Shown: positions 48,661 through 57,641 of the stretch, one piece after another
Layout: the number at the start of each line of letters is the position of its first letter
Numbering within the stretch: position 1 is the first letter of the stretch
Assembly: GCF_024054565.1 (NCBI RefSeq)
Contig: NZ_JAMXLR010000036.1
Coordinates: forward strand, 558,001 to 622,000
From: Aeoliella straminimaris
GTDB lineage: Bacteria; Planctomycetota; Planctomycetia; Pirellulales; Lacipirellulaceae
Direction of reading: 5' to 3'
DNA: 64,000 nt
Made by a program: the position numbers and the translations under genes
Notes under the pieces: model-generated
What the model saw: only the letters and a program-made list of their open reading frames with translations
Databases searched by the model: none
What the model was told of the DNA's origin: nothing

Positions 48661-50055
48661 CTACAGCGCCACTGCCACCAGATCGTAGTCGCTTCGGGCT
48701 ACGACTTCGCAGTCGACGATCATTCCCGGGGCGAGATTCTCGCCCGTCACGTAGGCGACGCAGTCCACGTCCGGGGCATCGGCCACGGTGCGGCCGATCC
48801 AGGCGGTCGGCTCGTCGGGCACGGGCGAGTCGATTATCACGGGTTGCTGGGTGCCCAGCTGGCGGTCGGCGAATTCAAAGGCGATTTCCTGTTGCAGGGC
48901 CATCAATTCGTTGCGGCGGGCATCCTTCACCGTCTCGTCCACATGATTCGGCAACCGTGCCGCTGGCGTGTCGGGCTCTAGCGAGTAGGTGAACACGCCC
49001 AGTCGCTCGAATCGTTCGCGCTCCACGTATTCCAGCAGCTCGGCAAACTCCTCGTCCGTCTCGCCGGGAAAGCCCGTGATCATGGTCGAGCGGAGCACCA
49101 GGTCCGGAATGCGTTCGCGAAGCTTGCCCACCAACTCTTCGGTCTGCGCCCGATTCACGCGTCGCTGCATCCGTTTGAGCATTCGGTCGTTGATATGCTG
49201 CAGCGGCATGTCCAGGTAGGGCAGAATCTTGTCCGACTGGGCGATCGTGTCGATCAGTTCGTCGGTGAAGTACATCGGGTACAGGTACATCAAGCGAATC
49301 CACTCGATGCCGTCCACCTTCTGCAGTTCGTTCAGCAGTTCCACCAACCGCGGTTTGGCGTACAGGTCCATACCGTAGTAGGTGGTGTCCTGGGCCACGA
49401 TCACCAGTTCCTTCACGCCATCGGCGGCCAGTTCGTGGGCCTCGGTCAGCACGTCTTCCATCGGCTTCGTGGCGTGCTTACCCCGCATCTTGGGGATCGC
49501 ACAGAACGTGCAGAGCCGGTCGCAGCCTTCGGAGATCTTCAGGTAGGCAAAGTGTCGCGGCGTGACCCGCATCCGCATCGTGTCGGCCAAGGCCCGCACA
49601 GGAGCCGGCTTGAACACCAGCCGCTGCTCATCCAACCCGGCGATCAAGCGGTCGGCCACCTTGGTGACTTCTTCGCGGCCAAACACACCGACCAAATGGT
49701 CGATCTCGGGGCGGTCGGTCAGCAGCTGCTCCTGCTGTCGCTCGGCGAGGCAGCCGCTGACAATCACGCCCCGCAACAGTCCTTGGCGTTTGCGCTCCAG
49801 CATCTCGTCGATGGCCGCAAACGACTCAGTGCGGGCCGATTCGATGAAACCGCAGGTGTTGACGATCGCGAAATCGGCGTCCTCGGGCGATGGCACCAAT
49901 TCGTACCCGTCCAGCTGCAGCAGCCCGAGCATCCGCTCGCTGTCCACCAGGTTCTTCGGACATCCGAGACTGATGAACGCGTACTTCCCCTTCTCGCCGG
50001 GCGTGGCGTCTTGCAGGGGCGTCGTCGAACCAGAGGCAATGGGTAATTCGTCCAT
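48661..50055 (-). CDS. rimO: Ribosomal protein S12 methylthiotransferase
   Basis: Radical-SAM enzyme that methylthiolates an Asp of ribosomal protein S12. The 464 residues start with a long, variable N-terminus (about 1-25). The UPF0004 domain has FISLGCPKNLVDSERMLG and the Cys pairs in NTCGFIESA and VSGCLAERQ. The radical-SAM cluster is CDRLCTFC near residue 182. A TRAM domain ends the protein. RimO is chosen over MiaB because of the CPKNLVDSE form. Confidence 0.95.
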   Translation of the reverse strand: MDELPIASGSTTPLQDATPGEKGKYAFISLGCPKNLVDSERMLGLLQLDGYELVPSPEDADFAIVNTCGFIESARTESFAAIDEMLERKRQGLLRGVIVSGCLAERQQEQLLTDRPEIDHLVGVFGREEVTKVADRLIAGLDEQRLVFKPAPVRALADTMRMRVTPRHFAYLKISEGCDRLCTFCAIPKMRGKHATKPMEDVLTEAHELAADGVKELVIVAQDTTYYGMDLYAKPRLVELLNELQKVDGIEWIRLMYLYPMYFTDELIDTIAQSDKILPYLDMPLQHINDRMLKRMQRRVNRAQTEELVGKLRERIPDLVLRSTMITGFPGETDEEFAELLEYVERERFERLGVFTYSLEPDTPAARLPNHVDETVKDARRNELMALQQEIAFEFADRQLGTQQPVIIDSPVPDEPTAWIGRTVADAPDVDCVAYVTGENLAPGMIVDCEVVARSDYDLVAVAL

Positions 50056-50114
50056 ACTGCTAAGTTACGCGACAACGTCACTTTAGGCGAGTGGGTAAAG
50101 GCGCGTATTATCCG

Positions 50115-50561
50115 CTAAGGTCGGCCAATCCGCTCGCGGAGGAAGGTTACCAGCCCCTCCGGATCGTCGGTTCCGATACGGACGGTCCGGCCATCGACGC
50201 GGAGCACGGCACAGTCGAAGCCCCACAGGTTGTAGGTCCAGCCCCGGCCCGGCACCCAGTGGATGCCCCAGCCGTCAATCCACAGCGACTTTCCCGCTTC
50301 CGCTGTTTGGATATCCGCGTAGGGTATCGACTTGCGGAACATTGGCAGCGGACCAAAACGCAGCTCCAGTCGATCTCCGAGATCGACTGTGGTGAGCGTC
50401 TGGAAGCAGAATCCGACGAGCACAAAGAGGAGGCTGGCCAGTCCGAGTATCAGGGTTGGTGCCATCTCCGCTCGTGTCCACCATGCGGCTACCAGCATGG
50501 CCGCCGCCAATGGATACATGAGCAGATGGAAGTAACCATGTTGGGTGTGTTGGTAGGACAT
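50115..50561 (-). CDS. Small membrane protein, PH-like
   Basis: A 148-residue protein from the ATG at 50561; the open frame upstream has no support. Two hydrophobic helices (FHLLMYPLAAAMLVAAWW and TLILGLASLLFVLVGFCF) are followed by a beta-rich cytoplasmic part. The latter reads LELRFGPLPMFRKSIPYADIQTAEAG and GWTYNLWGFDCAVLRV, resembling the bacterial PH-like membrane family. Function unknown. Confidence 0.72.
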   Translation of the reverse strand: MSYQHTQHGYFHLLMYPLAAAMLVAAWWTRAEMAPTLILGLASLLFVLVGFCFQTLTTVDLGDRLELRFGPLPMFRKSIPYADIQTAEAGKSLWIDGWGIHWVPGRGWTYNLWGFDCAVLRVDGRTVRIGTDDPEGLVTFLRERIGRP

Positions 50562-50869
50562 CGCCGGACCTCCAGTTCGAGTCGAATCACACGCGGGGGG
50601 TGGAATTCTAGTAGTGATTCGTGCCAGCTTCGTGGCTCTTGGATTCGAACTTAATTCTCCGCGACGACGCAAGTGCAGAGCATAGCAGCCCGCTGGCGCC
50701 TATGCCGCCCACTTCTTGGGAAACGTCCTGTAGCTGCACGGGTTGAACAAGTCAGGCATACGCCGCGGGCAAACTCTGTCCGTTTCTTCCCAAAAGTGCT
50801 TGCAGTGATACTGGTCGCGTGTATACTAAACGCACGTTCATGTGTCGGTCATGCCGAAGGGGGGCACCC
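50562..50869. other. Divergent intergenic region, 308 bases
   Basis: Lies between the divergent PH-like and ImmA-like genes. The only feature I can support is the promoter at 50800-50827. Confidence 0.5.
50800..50827 (+). promoter_or_regulatory. Sigma-70 type promoter of the ImmA-like gene
   Basis: TTGCAG at 50800-50805 and TATACT at 50822-50827 are 16 bases apart and lie 43 bases before the ATG at 50870. Confidence 0.6.
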
Positions 50870-51652
50870 ATGTTCTTCGACGTTCCTGTACGCGACTACA
50901 ACTCTGCTCTCGACACCGTGGCGGAAGAGCTGCTGTGGGAGGCAGGTGTTCACGAGCCACCAGTCGACGCCTTTTTGATCGCCATGCGCCTGGGCGTCGT
51001 GGTAACGGAGGACGTGGCCCTGCCGGGGCGGGCGCAATTGGTGCGTTTGGACGATCGGCTGGCGGCGGCCAACAGGGCAGGGGGAGAGGTCGAGCTTGCG
51101 ACCGCCAGCCCCACCATCGTGCTGGGCCAGGAATTGCGCTTCGAGCGGCGGCAGTTTGCCGTGGCGCACGAACTCGGCGAGTTCGCGGCCGTACGGGTGT
51201 GCGAACATCTGGCGATCAACCCCCGTCAGATGCCACTCGGCAGTCGCGAGCAGGTGGCCAATGCCCTGGCCGGACGGTTGCTGTTGCCGCAGCGGTGGCT
51301 GCAGAAGTCGGGTGAGATGTGCCAGTGGGACCTGGCGGTCCTGAAAGAAATGCACTGGACCGCCAGTCACGAACTCATCGCTCGGCGGCTGCTGGACTGC
51401 GCGCCGCCGGTGGTGATTACCCTGTTCGACGAGGGCCGAGTCACCTGGCGGAGGAGCAACCTTGGGCGTAGTGCCGCGGCGATGCTCACGGCCGAGCACG
51501 ATTGCTGGCAGCAGTGTCACCACTGGGCCACAGCGACTGACGAGCAAGTCGATCTTGCCGACGGGGCTCGGGCGGTCGTCCGCTGCTGGCCGGTGCACGA
51601 GCCCCATTGGCGACGCGAAATCATGCGAACCGAACTGGTTAGTTACGAATGA
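50870..51652 (+). CDS. ImmA/IrrE-like metallopeptidase with altered HExxH
   Basis: A 260-residue protein from the ATG at 50870, preceded by a G-rich ribosome site (AAGGGGGG). The fold and spacing look like the ImmA/IrrE family: PPVDAFLIAMRLGVVVTED, an RFERRQFAVAHELGEF helix near residue 100, then NALAGRLLLPQRWL. The zinc motif is HELGE, with Glu where the second metal His should be. It is either inactive or uses another ligand. No helix-turn-helix partner gene lies beside it, unlike typical ImmA-ImmR pairs. The C-terminal 90 residues contain several His and Cys. Confidence 0.65.
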   Translation: MFFDVPVRDYNSALDTVAEELLWEAGVHEPPVDAFLIAMRLGVVVTEDVALPGRAQLVRLDDRLAAANRAGGEVELATASPTIVLGQELRFERRQFAVAHELGEFAAVRVCEHLAINPRQMPLGSREQVANALAGRLLLPQRWLQKSGEMCQWDLAVLKEMHWTASHELIARRLLDCAPPVVITLFDEGRVTWRRSNLGRSAAAMLTAEHDCWQQCHHWATATDEQVDLADGARAVVRCWPVHEPHWRREIMRTELVSYE

Positions 51653-51789
51653 ACCGCTACCGGCGACCACCATGGCAGGGTGCCCTGGGGTCGAGCTCCG
51701 CGAACCCCCAGCACTCCAGCCACAGGGGGCTCGCTGGACTCGACCCCAGCCACTCCCAACGTGTTAAGTGCGTACAGCCCACGACTTCT

Positions 51790-52920
51790 CTACCGGAACA
51801 GCCCGAAGAAGCCCCGGTTGCTGTACTTGCCGTGCTCCTTATCTTTCTTCTTGGTAATGGGGTACGTCGGCACCCGTTGGCCCTTCTTGCGGTAGATGTC
51901 TTCGGCCGCCATCCCGGTGGGAGGTGTAACGAACACCATCGGATCGTCGATCACCCACGGTGTGCTCCAGCTGCGGCCATTGTCCCAGTTGGCCACGTTG
52001 AAGAAAAAGTTCCGCATGCACAGGCACTTGTAGCCGTACGGGTAGTTCGAACCCAAGTAATCCTCCTCGGTCAGGTCATCCACGCCAGGGCTGGCGTAGT
52101 AATGCACCATGCCGTCCTTCGAGAACGAAAGTCCCATGGTCCACCAGCCGGGTTCGGTGATTTTCAAGCTGCGAATGTCCTGACCACGGTTGTTCGAGCG
52201 GATCGAAATCTGGGCGTAGTCCTGTTGGATATTCCGCGAGGTCGAACTGCGGAACAGCAAGAACATGCCCGGCCAGAAAGCGTCGGTTTCGCCTTGTGGG
52301 GTGCGGCCGCGGCAGTCGGCTCGCATGCCGAACGATGCCCCGGTGCGATTTTCCCACTTGTCGAACTCGGGCAGATAGACCCGCACGGTGCAACTCGGTT
52401 CCCACTCGACCGGGATCGATCGTCCCAGTTTCGAGTCGAACTTCATTAGCAGGTCGTCCTGCATCTGTTCGTTCGTGGTCCGCCCCGGCATGCCGGAGTC
52501 TTTGGTCTGGAACAACAGGGCGCCGATGCTCCCGTCGATGCCGCCCGGCGGCGTGGCAATACGGCGAACGATGTCAGGCGTGCCTCGCTTGGCCCCTTCG
52601 TGCCACAGGCCGTTGCGTGAGATACCGCCGGGGCCACGCTGTTTGTCATCCTGTTCGTAGCTGCTCTTGGGCAGACGGAGCGAATAGCTCCAGCTCTCGT
52701 CTTCGAAGTCGTCGCTACATCCAGGCAGGAACCAACCCGAGCCAGGAACGAATGCGCTGCGCGGTGCAACGGGCCGTTGCTGTTCCCGGGTCTGCTCTTC
52801 GTTTACCTCTTCCTCAGTCGCGGTGTCGGCAATCGAGTCATCTTTTTCGTCTGCGGTCACCGGAGCAGCAAGCAGAAGGGCGAGAGCGAGCGAACCGGCA
52901 ATAGCGAAGTAGCGACGCAT
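51790..52920 (-). CDS. Secreted protein of unknown function
   Basis: A 376-residue protein from the ATG at 52920, which has AAGGAA about eight bases upstream. The signal peptide is RRYFAIAGSLALALLLAAPVTA. An acidic linker (about 25-50) is followed by a beta-rich domain with many Trp and Tyr (SGWFLPGCSDDFEDESWSYS, GWWTMGLSFSKDGMVHYYASPG). This looks like a jelly-roll or concanavalin-type fold. I do not recognise the family with confidence. It stands alone. Confidence 0.7.
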   Translation of the reverse strand: MRRYFAIAGSLALALLLAAPVTADEKDDSIADTATEEEVNEEQTREQQRPVAPRSAFVPGSGWFLPGCSDDFEDESWSYSLRLPKSSYEQDDKQRGPGGISRNGLWHEGAKRGTPDIVRRIATPPGGIDGSIGALLFQTKDSGMPGRTTNEQMQDDLLMKFDSKLGRSIPVEWEPSCTVRVYLPEFDKWENRTGASFGMRADCRGRTPQGETDAFWPGMFLLFRSSTSRNIQQDYAQISIRSNNRGQDIRSLKITEPGWWTMGLSFSKDGMVHYYASPGVDDLTEEDYLGSNYPYGYKCLCMRNFFFNVANWDNGRSWSTPWVIDDPMVFVTPPTGMAAEDIYRKKGQRVPTYPITKKKDKEHGKYSNRGFFGLFR

Positions 52921-53106
52921 TACAGCATTCCTTTGCCGCATAGGCGATGGAGCAGAAAAAATGATTGCACTTCTCGTATCGACCAGATCGAAGACGTAGT
53001 TCAACCTCATCAGTCTGCAAGCGCCGAAGTCACCAGACTTTGGAATACCACTCAGGCATCGTTCGTCACTGCAGCGGATTTGGCCTGCTTGTGTACACGA
53101 AGATTG

Positions 53107-53685
53107 CTAGCGAAGCTGGCACCGCGAATCGCCGTCGCAGAGGTCGCAAGTCTCGCCGTCCGCCGTTTGATGCACCAGACAAGTCTCCACCCGCTCGGCC
53201 ATCACGTCCGCGATCAGCGAGTGCAGTCCTAAAGGCGCCGTAACCAGGTGTTTCACGCCCGGAAAATTCTCGGCCGCCTCACTTGCGAGGCGGGGGATGT
53301 CTTCCGACCAGTGCCGGCCTGGCGAGAGGAAGTAAGGAAACACGACCACGGTCTTGGCGCCTCGTTCGGCACATTTGGCGAACGCCTGCGCAATGGTTGG
53401 CTCGGCCAGCTCCATGTGCGCGGGCTCGACAATCTCCAGGCCGCTCCGTTCGCCGAACAGTGCCGCCACCGCTAGCAAGAGATCGTTGCTTTCGCCGCGC
53501 CGAGAACCGTGATCGACCACCACCACTCCGATCGGGCGGTCCGCGGTGGGGACGCAGGCGGCAATTTTCTGTGCGAGAGTCTGCAAGGTAGGGTGCCCGA
53601 GGTGGATAAATCGTCGTTTCGAGTCCGATAGATGTAGGCGTGGCAGGGCAGTTTTGCTAAATGTCGGCCACGCTTGTCGGCCCAT
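53107..53685 (-). CDS. Sirohydrochlorin chelatase (SirB/CbiX-like)
   Basis: A 192-residue protein. The core has VVVDHGSRRGESNDLL with the metal-binding His, and the second His in VVFPYFLSPGRHWSEDIP. These forms are close to plant and cyanobacterial SirB, which inserts iron into sirohydrochlorin to make siroheme. The C-terminus carries a cysteine cluster, CDLCDGDSRC, where plant SirB has its 2Fe-2S ligands. Ferrochelatase is likelier than cobaltochelatase. The start is uncertain: the first 45 residues lack conserved features. Confidence 0.8.
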   Translation of the reverse strand: MGRQAWPTFSKTALPRLHLSDSKRRFIHLGHPTLQTLAQKIAACVPTADRPIGVVVVDHGSRRGESNDLLLAVAALFGERSGLEIVEPAHMELAEPTIAQAFAKCAERGAKTVVVFPYFLSPGRHWSEDIPRLASEAAENFPGVKHLVTAPLGLHSLIADVMAERVETCLVHQTADGETCDLCDGDSRCQLR

Positions 53686-53711
53686 ACTAGCATCGTACCC
53701 CAGGACTCGTC

Positions 53712-54551
53712 ATGTCGCTAACCAATCTGCTACCTTTTCGCCGCGACGCCCCGCGCAATGTGCAGGAGTTCGGCTACGAACTCAAGTCGTTCGAGCTCGA
53801 GCACGCGGGACGCGTTGAATACGCTCAGTGGCAACACCCCAAGGAAACGCAGAAGTCGATCACCCAGCCGATGGTCGACGCAGTGCGGCAATTCGTCAAC
53901 CCTGGCGATCTGGTCATCGACATCGGCGCCCACACCGGCGACACCACGCTGCCTATGGCCCTGGCCACTGGCCCCAGCGGTTTGACGCTGGCCCTGGAGC
54001 CGAATCCGTTCGTCTACAAGATCCTGTCGAAGAACGCCTCGCTCAATCCCGAGTCGACGCGGATCGATGCACTGAACTTCGCCGCCACGCAGGACGACGG
54101 CAAATTCACCTTCCATTATACCGACGGCATGTACTGCAACGGCGGTTTCAAGACACAGCAGAAGTGGCCGCTATTCCGCCGCCGCCACCCGCTGATGGTC
54201 GAAGGACGCAACCTGAACTACGTGCTCAAGACGCGCTATCCCGAGTGGCTCAAGAAGCTCACTTACGTCAAAGTCGACGCCGAGGGGTATGACCTGAAGA
54301 TTCTCAAGACACTACTGCCGACGCTCAGCGAACGCCGTCCGGTGGTGCGTTGCGAAGTGTTCCGCAAACTCGTGGCCAGCGAGCGTTTCGAACTGTTCGA
54401 CTTCTTCACCCACTTGGGGTACGACGTCGTACGTTACCTGGGCATCGAAGAGGGCCCCGGCGGGAAGATGGACCGCGACGAAATGACCGCCACCAAGCAC
54501 TTCGACATTGTAGCCCTGCCCAAGGCGATGCGACTACGCCGCGCGGCCTAA
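53712..54551 (+). CDS. FkbM-family methyltransferase
   Basis: A 279-residue SAM-dependent methyltransferase. The SAM loop is VIDIGAHTGDTTLPMALA (about 74-91), followed by LALEPNPFVYKIL and the central KKLTYVKVDAEGYD motif of the FkbM family. The family methylates hydroxyls on polyketides and cell-surface sugars. The substrate here is unknown. It starts 26 bases from the SirB start, divergently, and its end overlaps the convergent membrane-protein gene by four bases. Confidence 0.88.
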   Translation: MSLTNLLPFRRDAPRNVQEFGYELKSFELEHAGRVEYAQWQHPKETQKSITQPMVDAVRQFVNPGDLVIDIGAHTGDTTLPMALATGPSGLTLALEPNPFVYKILSKNASLNPESTRIDALNFAATQDDGKFTFHYTDGMYCNGGFKTQQKWPLFRRRHPLMVEGRNLNYVLKTRYPEWLKKLTYVKVDAEGYDLKILKTLLPTLSERRPVVRCEVFRKLVASERFELFDFFTHLGYDVVRYLGIEEGPGGKMDRDEMTATKHFDIVALPKAMRLRRAA

Positions 54552-54982
54552 GCAGGCTGCCGGCGGAATCGAAATGCGATCCAGATAGCTGCGGCACATC
54601 CAAGTCCCCAGCCCAGCTTCAGGCCGGTCATATCGCCCCACGGAGCGAGATTGGCCACCGACCAGCCCAGCCAAGAACCGCCCCAGCATGCCAGGTTGCC
54701 AAGCTGGGCGAGCTTGTCCGCGTTGCGCAGTGGACTCCGCCAGCACAAAACGAGCAGTGCGGCAAGCAGCATCAGCAGGAAGGCCAACTCGGCAAGGGCC
54801 TCGTAGTGGACGGGCCCTTCGATCATTGGACGCACCATGCGGCTGACGAAGCCGGCGGCGAACGCGATGGCCGTGGCCGCACGCAAGCTCCATAACAAGA
54901 CTGGGCCGCGCTCTTCCCGAGCTTCCTTCGTAGGAGCCGATGGCGCAGACGTTGGCGATGCGTACGGATTTGATTCCTGCAA
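54548..54982 (-). CDS. Small membrane protein with NPYASP motif
   Basis: A 144-residue protein with the NPYASP N-terminal motif (QESNPYASPTSAPSAP). Four hydrophobic segments follow, including LWSLRAATAIAFAAGFV, ALAELAFLLMLLAALLVLCW and LGWGLGCAAAIWIAF. It belongs to the same loose planctomycete type as the protein at 40399. Function unknown. Confidence 0.68.
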   Translation of the reverse strand: MQESNPYASPTSAPSAPTKEAREERGPVLLWSLRAATAIAFAAGFVSRMVRPMIEGPVHYEALAELAFLLMLLAALLVLCWRSPLRNADKLAQLGNLACWGGSWLGWSVANLAPWGDMTGLKLGWGLGCAAAIWIAFRFRRQPA

Positions 54983-55116
54983 TCCAATGCTCCCAGGACG
55001 GACTACCGACCAAGTGTTTCGGCGAGCTGCATGCCCATTTCTTCCAGTGGGCCCCGGAGCAAGTATAATCGAACTGTCGCCTTTGATTCCATTGCCGAAG
55101 TGGGAGAAACAACGTC

Positions 55117-56916
55117 GTGCGTAGCATTATTGCAGGCAAGATATTTTCCTGTACGTTGTTGTTGATGTGTGCCAGCCAGCTCCCAGCGCAGACTACTGTT
55201 TCTCTTGATCGAGAGAGCGAAACCGGCACATTCCAATTGCTCCGCAACGGCCAGCCTTACGCGATCCATGGTGCCGGCGGGCAGGTCAAGCTCGACTTGC
55301 TCAAGCAGCTGGGCGGCAACTCCATCCGCACCTGGGGTGCCGACAACCTGGGGCATCTGCTCGACGCGGCTCACCAACGCGGGCTCACCGTGTGCGTCGG
55401 CATGTGGCTCGGGCATCCGCGGCATGGATTCGACTATAACGATCGACGGTCTGTTGTCGGGCAGCTCGAAACGTGTCTGAAGACCGTGGAGCGATACAAG
55501 TCGCATCCGGCTGTATTGCTGTGGGGCATCGGCAACGAGATGGAGGAGGGCGGCGACAACCCGGCCGTCTGGTACGCGGTCGATCACATCGCCCGCGAGA
55601 TCAAACGCATCGATCCCGATCATCCGACCATGACCGTCATCGCCGAACTTGGCGAGCACAAGGTCGAGAACCTACACCGCTTCTGCCCGCACGTCGACAT
55701 CGTCGGTATCAATTCGTACGGCAGCATCGGCACGGTGGCCGAGCGGTATCGCAAGCAGGGTGGCACCAAGCCGTACATCATCACCGAGCACGGCCCGCGC
55801 GGCCCGTGGGAGTCGCCCAAGACCACTTGGGGGGCGCCAATCGAACCAACCAGCACCAAAAAGGCGGAGCACTATGACCTGGGGTATCGCCGTGCGGTCG
55901 CCGAGAACCCCAGCCAGTGCTTGGGCAGCTACTCCTTCCTGTGGGGCAACAAGCAGGAGACCACCGCCACGTGGTTTGGCATGCTGCTGCCCGACGGCAC
56001 TCGCTTGGCTGCCGCCGACGTAATGAGCGAGCATTGGACCGGACGCCCAGTTGCAAATCGCTGCCCCGAGATTCACGAGTTGAATGTGGGTGGGGTGGGC
56101 AAAGTCCGGCCGGGGCAGGAGCTGCTGGCTGCCGTCGTGGCCGAAGATGCCGAACCAGATCAACTCGCCTATCAGTGGGTGCTGCGGAGCGACGCCGTGG
56201 TGGTGGCCAACGGCAACGACAGTCAGAGTGCCGAGAACGAAATACCCGATGCGATTGTTGGTTCCGGCAATCAGGTGGAAGTTCATATGCCGACGGGCGG
56301 AGGCGGGTATCGGCTGTTCGTCTACGTCCGCGATGGCCATGGTGGTGCGGCTGTGGCGAATGTGCCACTGTATGTCGATGCGCCAATCCAAGCGATTGCC
56401 GCGACGAAGCCGAAACTGCCGCTGGTGATTTACGCCGACGACTTGGCCAACGCACCGTACACGCCATCCGGCTTCATGGGTAACATCGCGGCCATTGAGT
56501 TCGACCTTGACTGTACCGACCAGCCGCACTCGGGCGAGACGTGCCTTCGCGTGAGTTACAACGCGGCCGATCAATGGGGCGGTGTGGCGTGGCAGTCGCC
56601 GGCCAATGATTGGGATGGCGAGCAGGCGGGCGGCTTTGACTTGAGCCAGGCATCTGCGCTGGAGTTCTGGGCTCGCGGAGAGACCGGTGCGGAAAAGGTC
56701 AACTTTCTCGTTGGCCTCAACACAACCGACGGTGTCTATCATGACTCAGGCAAGACCGAGCTCTCCGGCGTCCAGCTCACCACTGAGTGGAAACGTTACC
56801 GTGTGCCACTGACGGGTCTCGATACCGGTCGCATCAAGAACGGATTTGGCTTCTCGCTCGCGGGGCAGGGCAGAGCGGTGACGTTTTACTTGGACGACGT
56901 GCAATACGTGAAGTAG
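55117..56916 (+). CDS. Secreted glycoside hydrolase with C-terminal carbohydrate-binding-like domain
   Basis: A 599-residue exported enzyme starting with GTG. The signal peptide is RSIIAGKIFSCTLLLMCA. The TIM barrel (about 25-300) is like GH2/GH5 enzymes: the acid/base Glu is in LLWGIGNEMEEGG (about 142) and the nucleophile Glu in YIITEHGPRGPW (about 224). An Ig-like domain follows. The C-terminal 140 residues form a galactose-binding beta-sandwich (SALEFWARGETGAEKVNFLVG, ending VTFYLDDVQYV). The exact glycoside family and substrate are not settled. Confidence 0.82.
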   Translation: MRSIIAGKIFSCTLLLMCASQLPAQTTVSLDRESETGTFQLLRNGQPYAIHGAGGQVKLDLLKQLGGNSIRTWGADNLGHLLDAAHQRGLTVCVGMWLGHPRHGFDYNDRRSVVGQLETCLKTVERYKSHPAVLLWGIGNEMEEGGDNPAVWYAVDHIAREIKRIDPDHPTMTVIAELGEHKVENLHRFCPHVDIVGINSYGSIGTVAERYRKQGGTKPYIITEHGPRGPWESPKTTWGAPIEPTSTKKAEHYDLGYRRAVAENPSQCLGSYSFLWGNKQETTATWFGMLLPDGTRLAAADVMSEHWTGRPVANRCPEIHELNVGGVGKVRPGQELLAAVVAEDAEPDQLAYQWVLRSDAVVVANGNDSQSAENEIPDAIVGSGNQVEVHMPTGGGGYRLFVYVRDGHGGAAVANVPLYVDAPIQAIAATKPKLPLVIYADDLANAPYTPSGFMGNIAAIEFDLDCTDQPHSGETCLRVSYNAADQWGGVAWQSPANDWDGEQAGGFDLSQASALEFWARGETGAEKVNFLVGLNTTDGVYHDSGKTELSGVQLTTEWKRYRVPLTGLDTGRIKNGFGFSLAGQGRAVTFYLDDVQYVK

Positions 56917-56931
56917 CCACTTGTCACTGGC

Positions 56932-57546
56932 TCACCGCCGGCCGATGGTCACCTTCCGCCCTTCGAGCTTGATCCGCCCTGCGGCCAGCAGGCCGAGCAC
57001 GTGGGGGTAGGCTTCTTTTTCGGCGTCGAACACCCGCGCGGCGAGCACCTCGGCCGTGTCGTCGTCGAACACCGGCACCGGCTGCTGCCAGATGATGGGC
57101 CCCGCGTCGTATTCGTTGTCGACAAAGTGCACCGTGAGGCCGGTAATCTTGCAGCCGTAGTCCAGGACCGCCTGATGTACGTGGTGGCCGTACATGCCGT
57201 GGCCGCAGAATGAGGGGATGAGCGACGGATGAATGTTCACCACCCGCCCCGCGAAGTCGTCGGGCACTGGGGCCAGCTTCAGGAAGCCCGCCATCGCCAC
57301 CAGGTCGACATCTGCCTGACGGGCGGATTCGAAAATCGCCTCGCCGTAGGCGTCGTGCGTGGGGTAGTCCTTGCGCTCCAAGACGACCGATGCAATGCCA
57401 GCCTGCTTGGCGTACTCGAGTCCACCCGCCGCCGGGGTGCTGGAGATCACCAAATCGATCTCCACGTCCAACGACCCTTCGGCCGCCAGGTCGATAAAGT
57501 TCTTCAGGGTCCGGCCGGAGCCAGAAATAAGGACGGCAATTTTCAA
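56932..57546 (-). CDS. purN: Phosphoribosylglycinamide formyltransferase
   Basis: Third step of purine synthesis: transfers formyl from 10-formyl-THF to GAR. The 204 residues have KIAVLISGSGRTLKNFI at the N-terminus and the catalytic set NIHPSLIPSFCG (Asn, His). LTVHFVDNEYDAGPIIWQ carries the catalytic Asp. It is convergent with the glycosidase gene (15 bases) and lies upstream of ileS beyond a palindromic repeat. Confidence 0.95.
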   Translation of the reverse strand: MKIAVLISGSGRTLKNFIDLAAEGSLDVEIDLVISSTPAAGGLEYAKQAGIASVVLERKDYPTHDAYGEAIFESARQADVDLVAMAGFLKLAPVPDDFAGRVVNIHPSLIPSFCGHGMYGHHVHQAVLDYGCKITGLTVHFVDNEYDAGPIIWQQPVPVFDDDTAEVLAARVFDAEKEAYPHVLGLLAAGRIKLEGRKVTIGRR

Positions 57547-57573
57547 GGGAGACTCGATTGGTTCTTCTTTTGG

Positions 57574-57636
57574 GAACGCTAATCGACGCTAATAAACACT
57601 AATCGAAATTAGCGAAGATTAGTGGTTATTAGTGTT
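57574..57636. repeat. ACTAATCGA inverted repeat between ileS and purN
   Basis: Units such as GCTAATCGAC and CACTAATCGA run one way, and GATTAGTGGTTATTAGTG runs the other way. Together they form a 63-base imperfect palindrome that starts directly past the ileS stop. Confidence 0.7.
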
Positions 57637-57641
57637 CCTTT

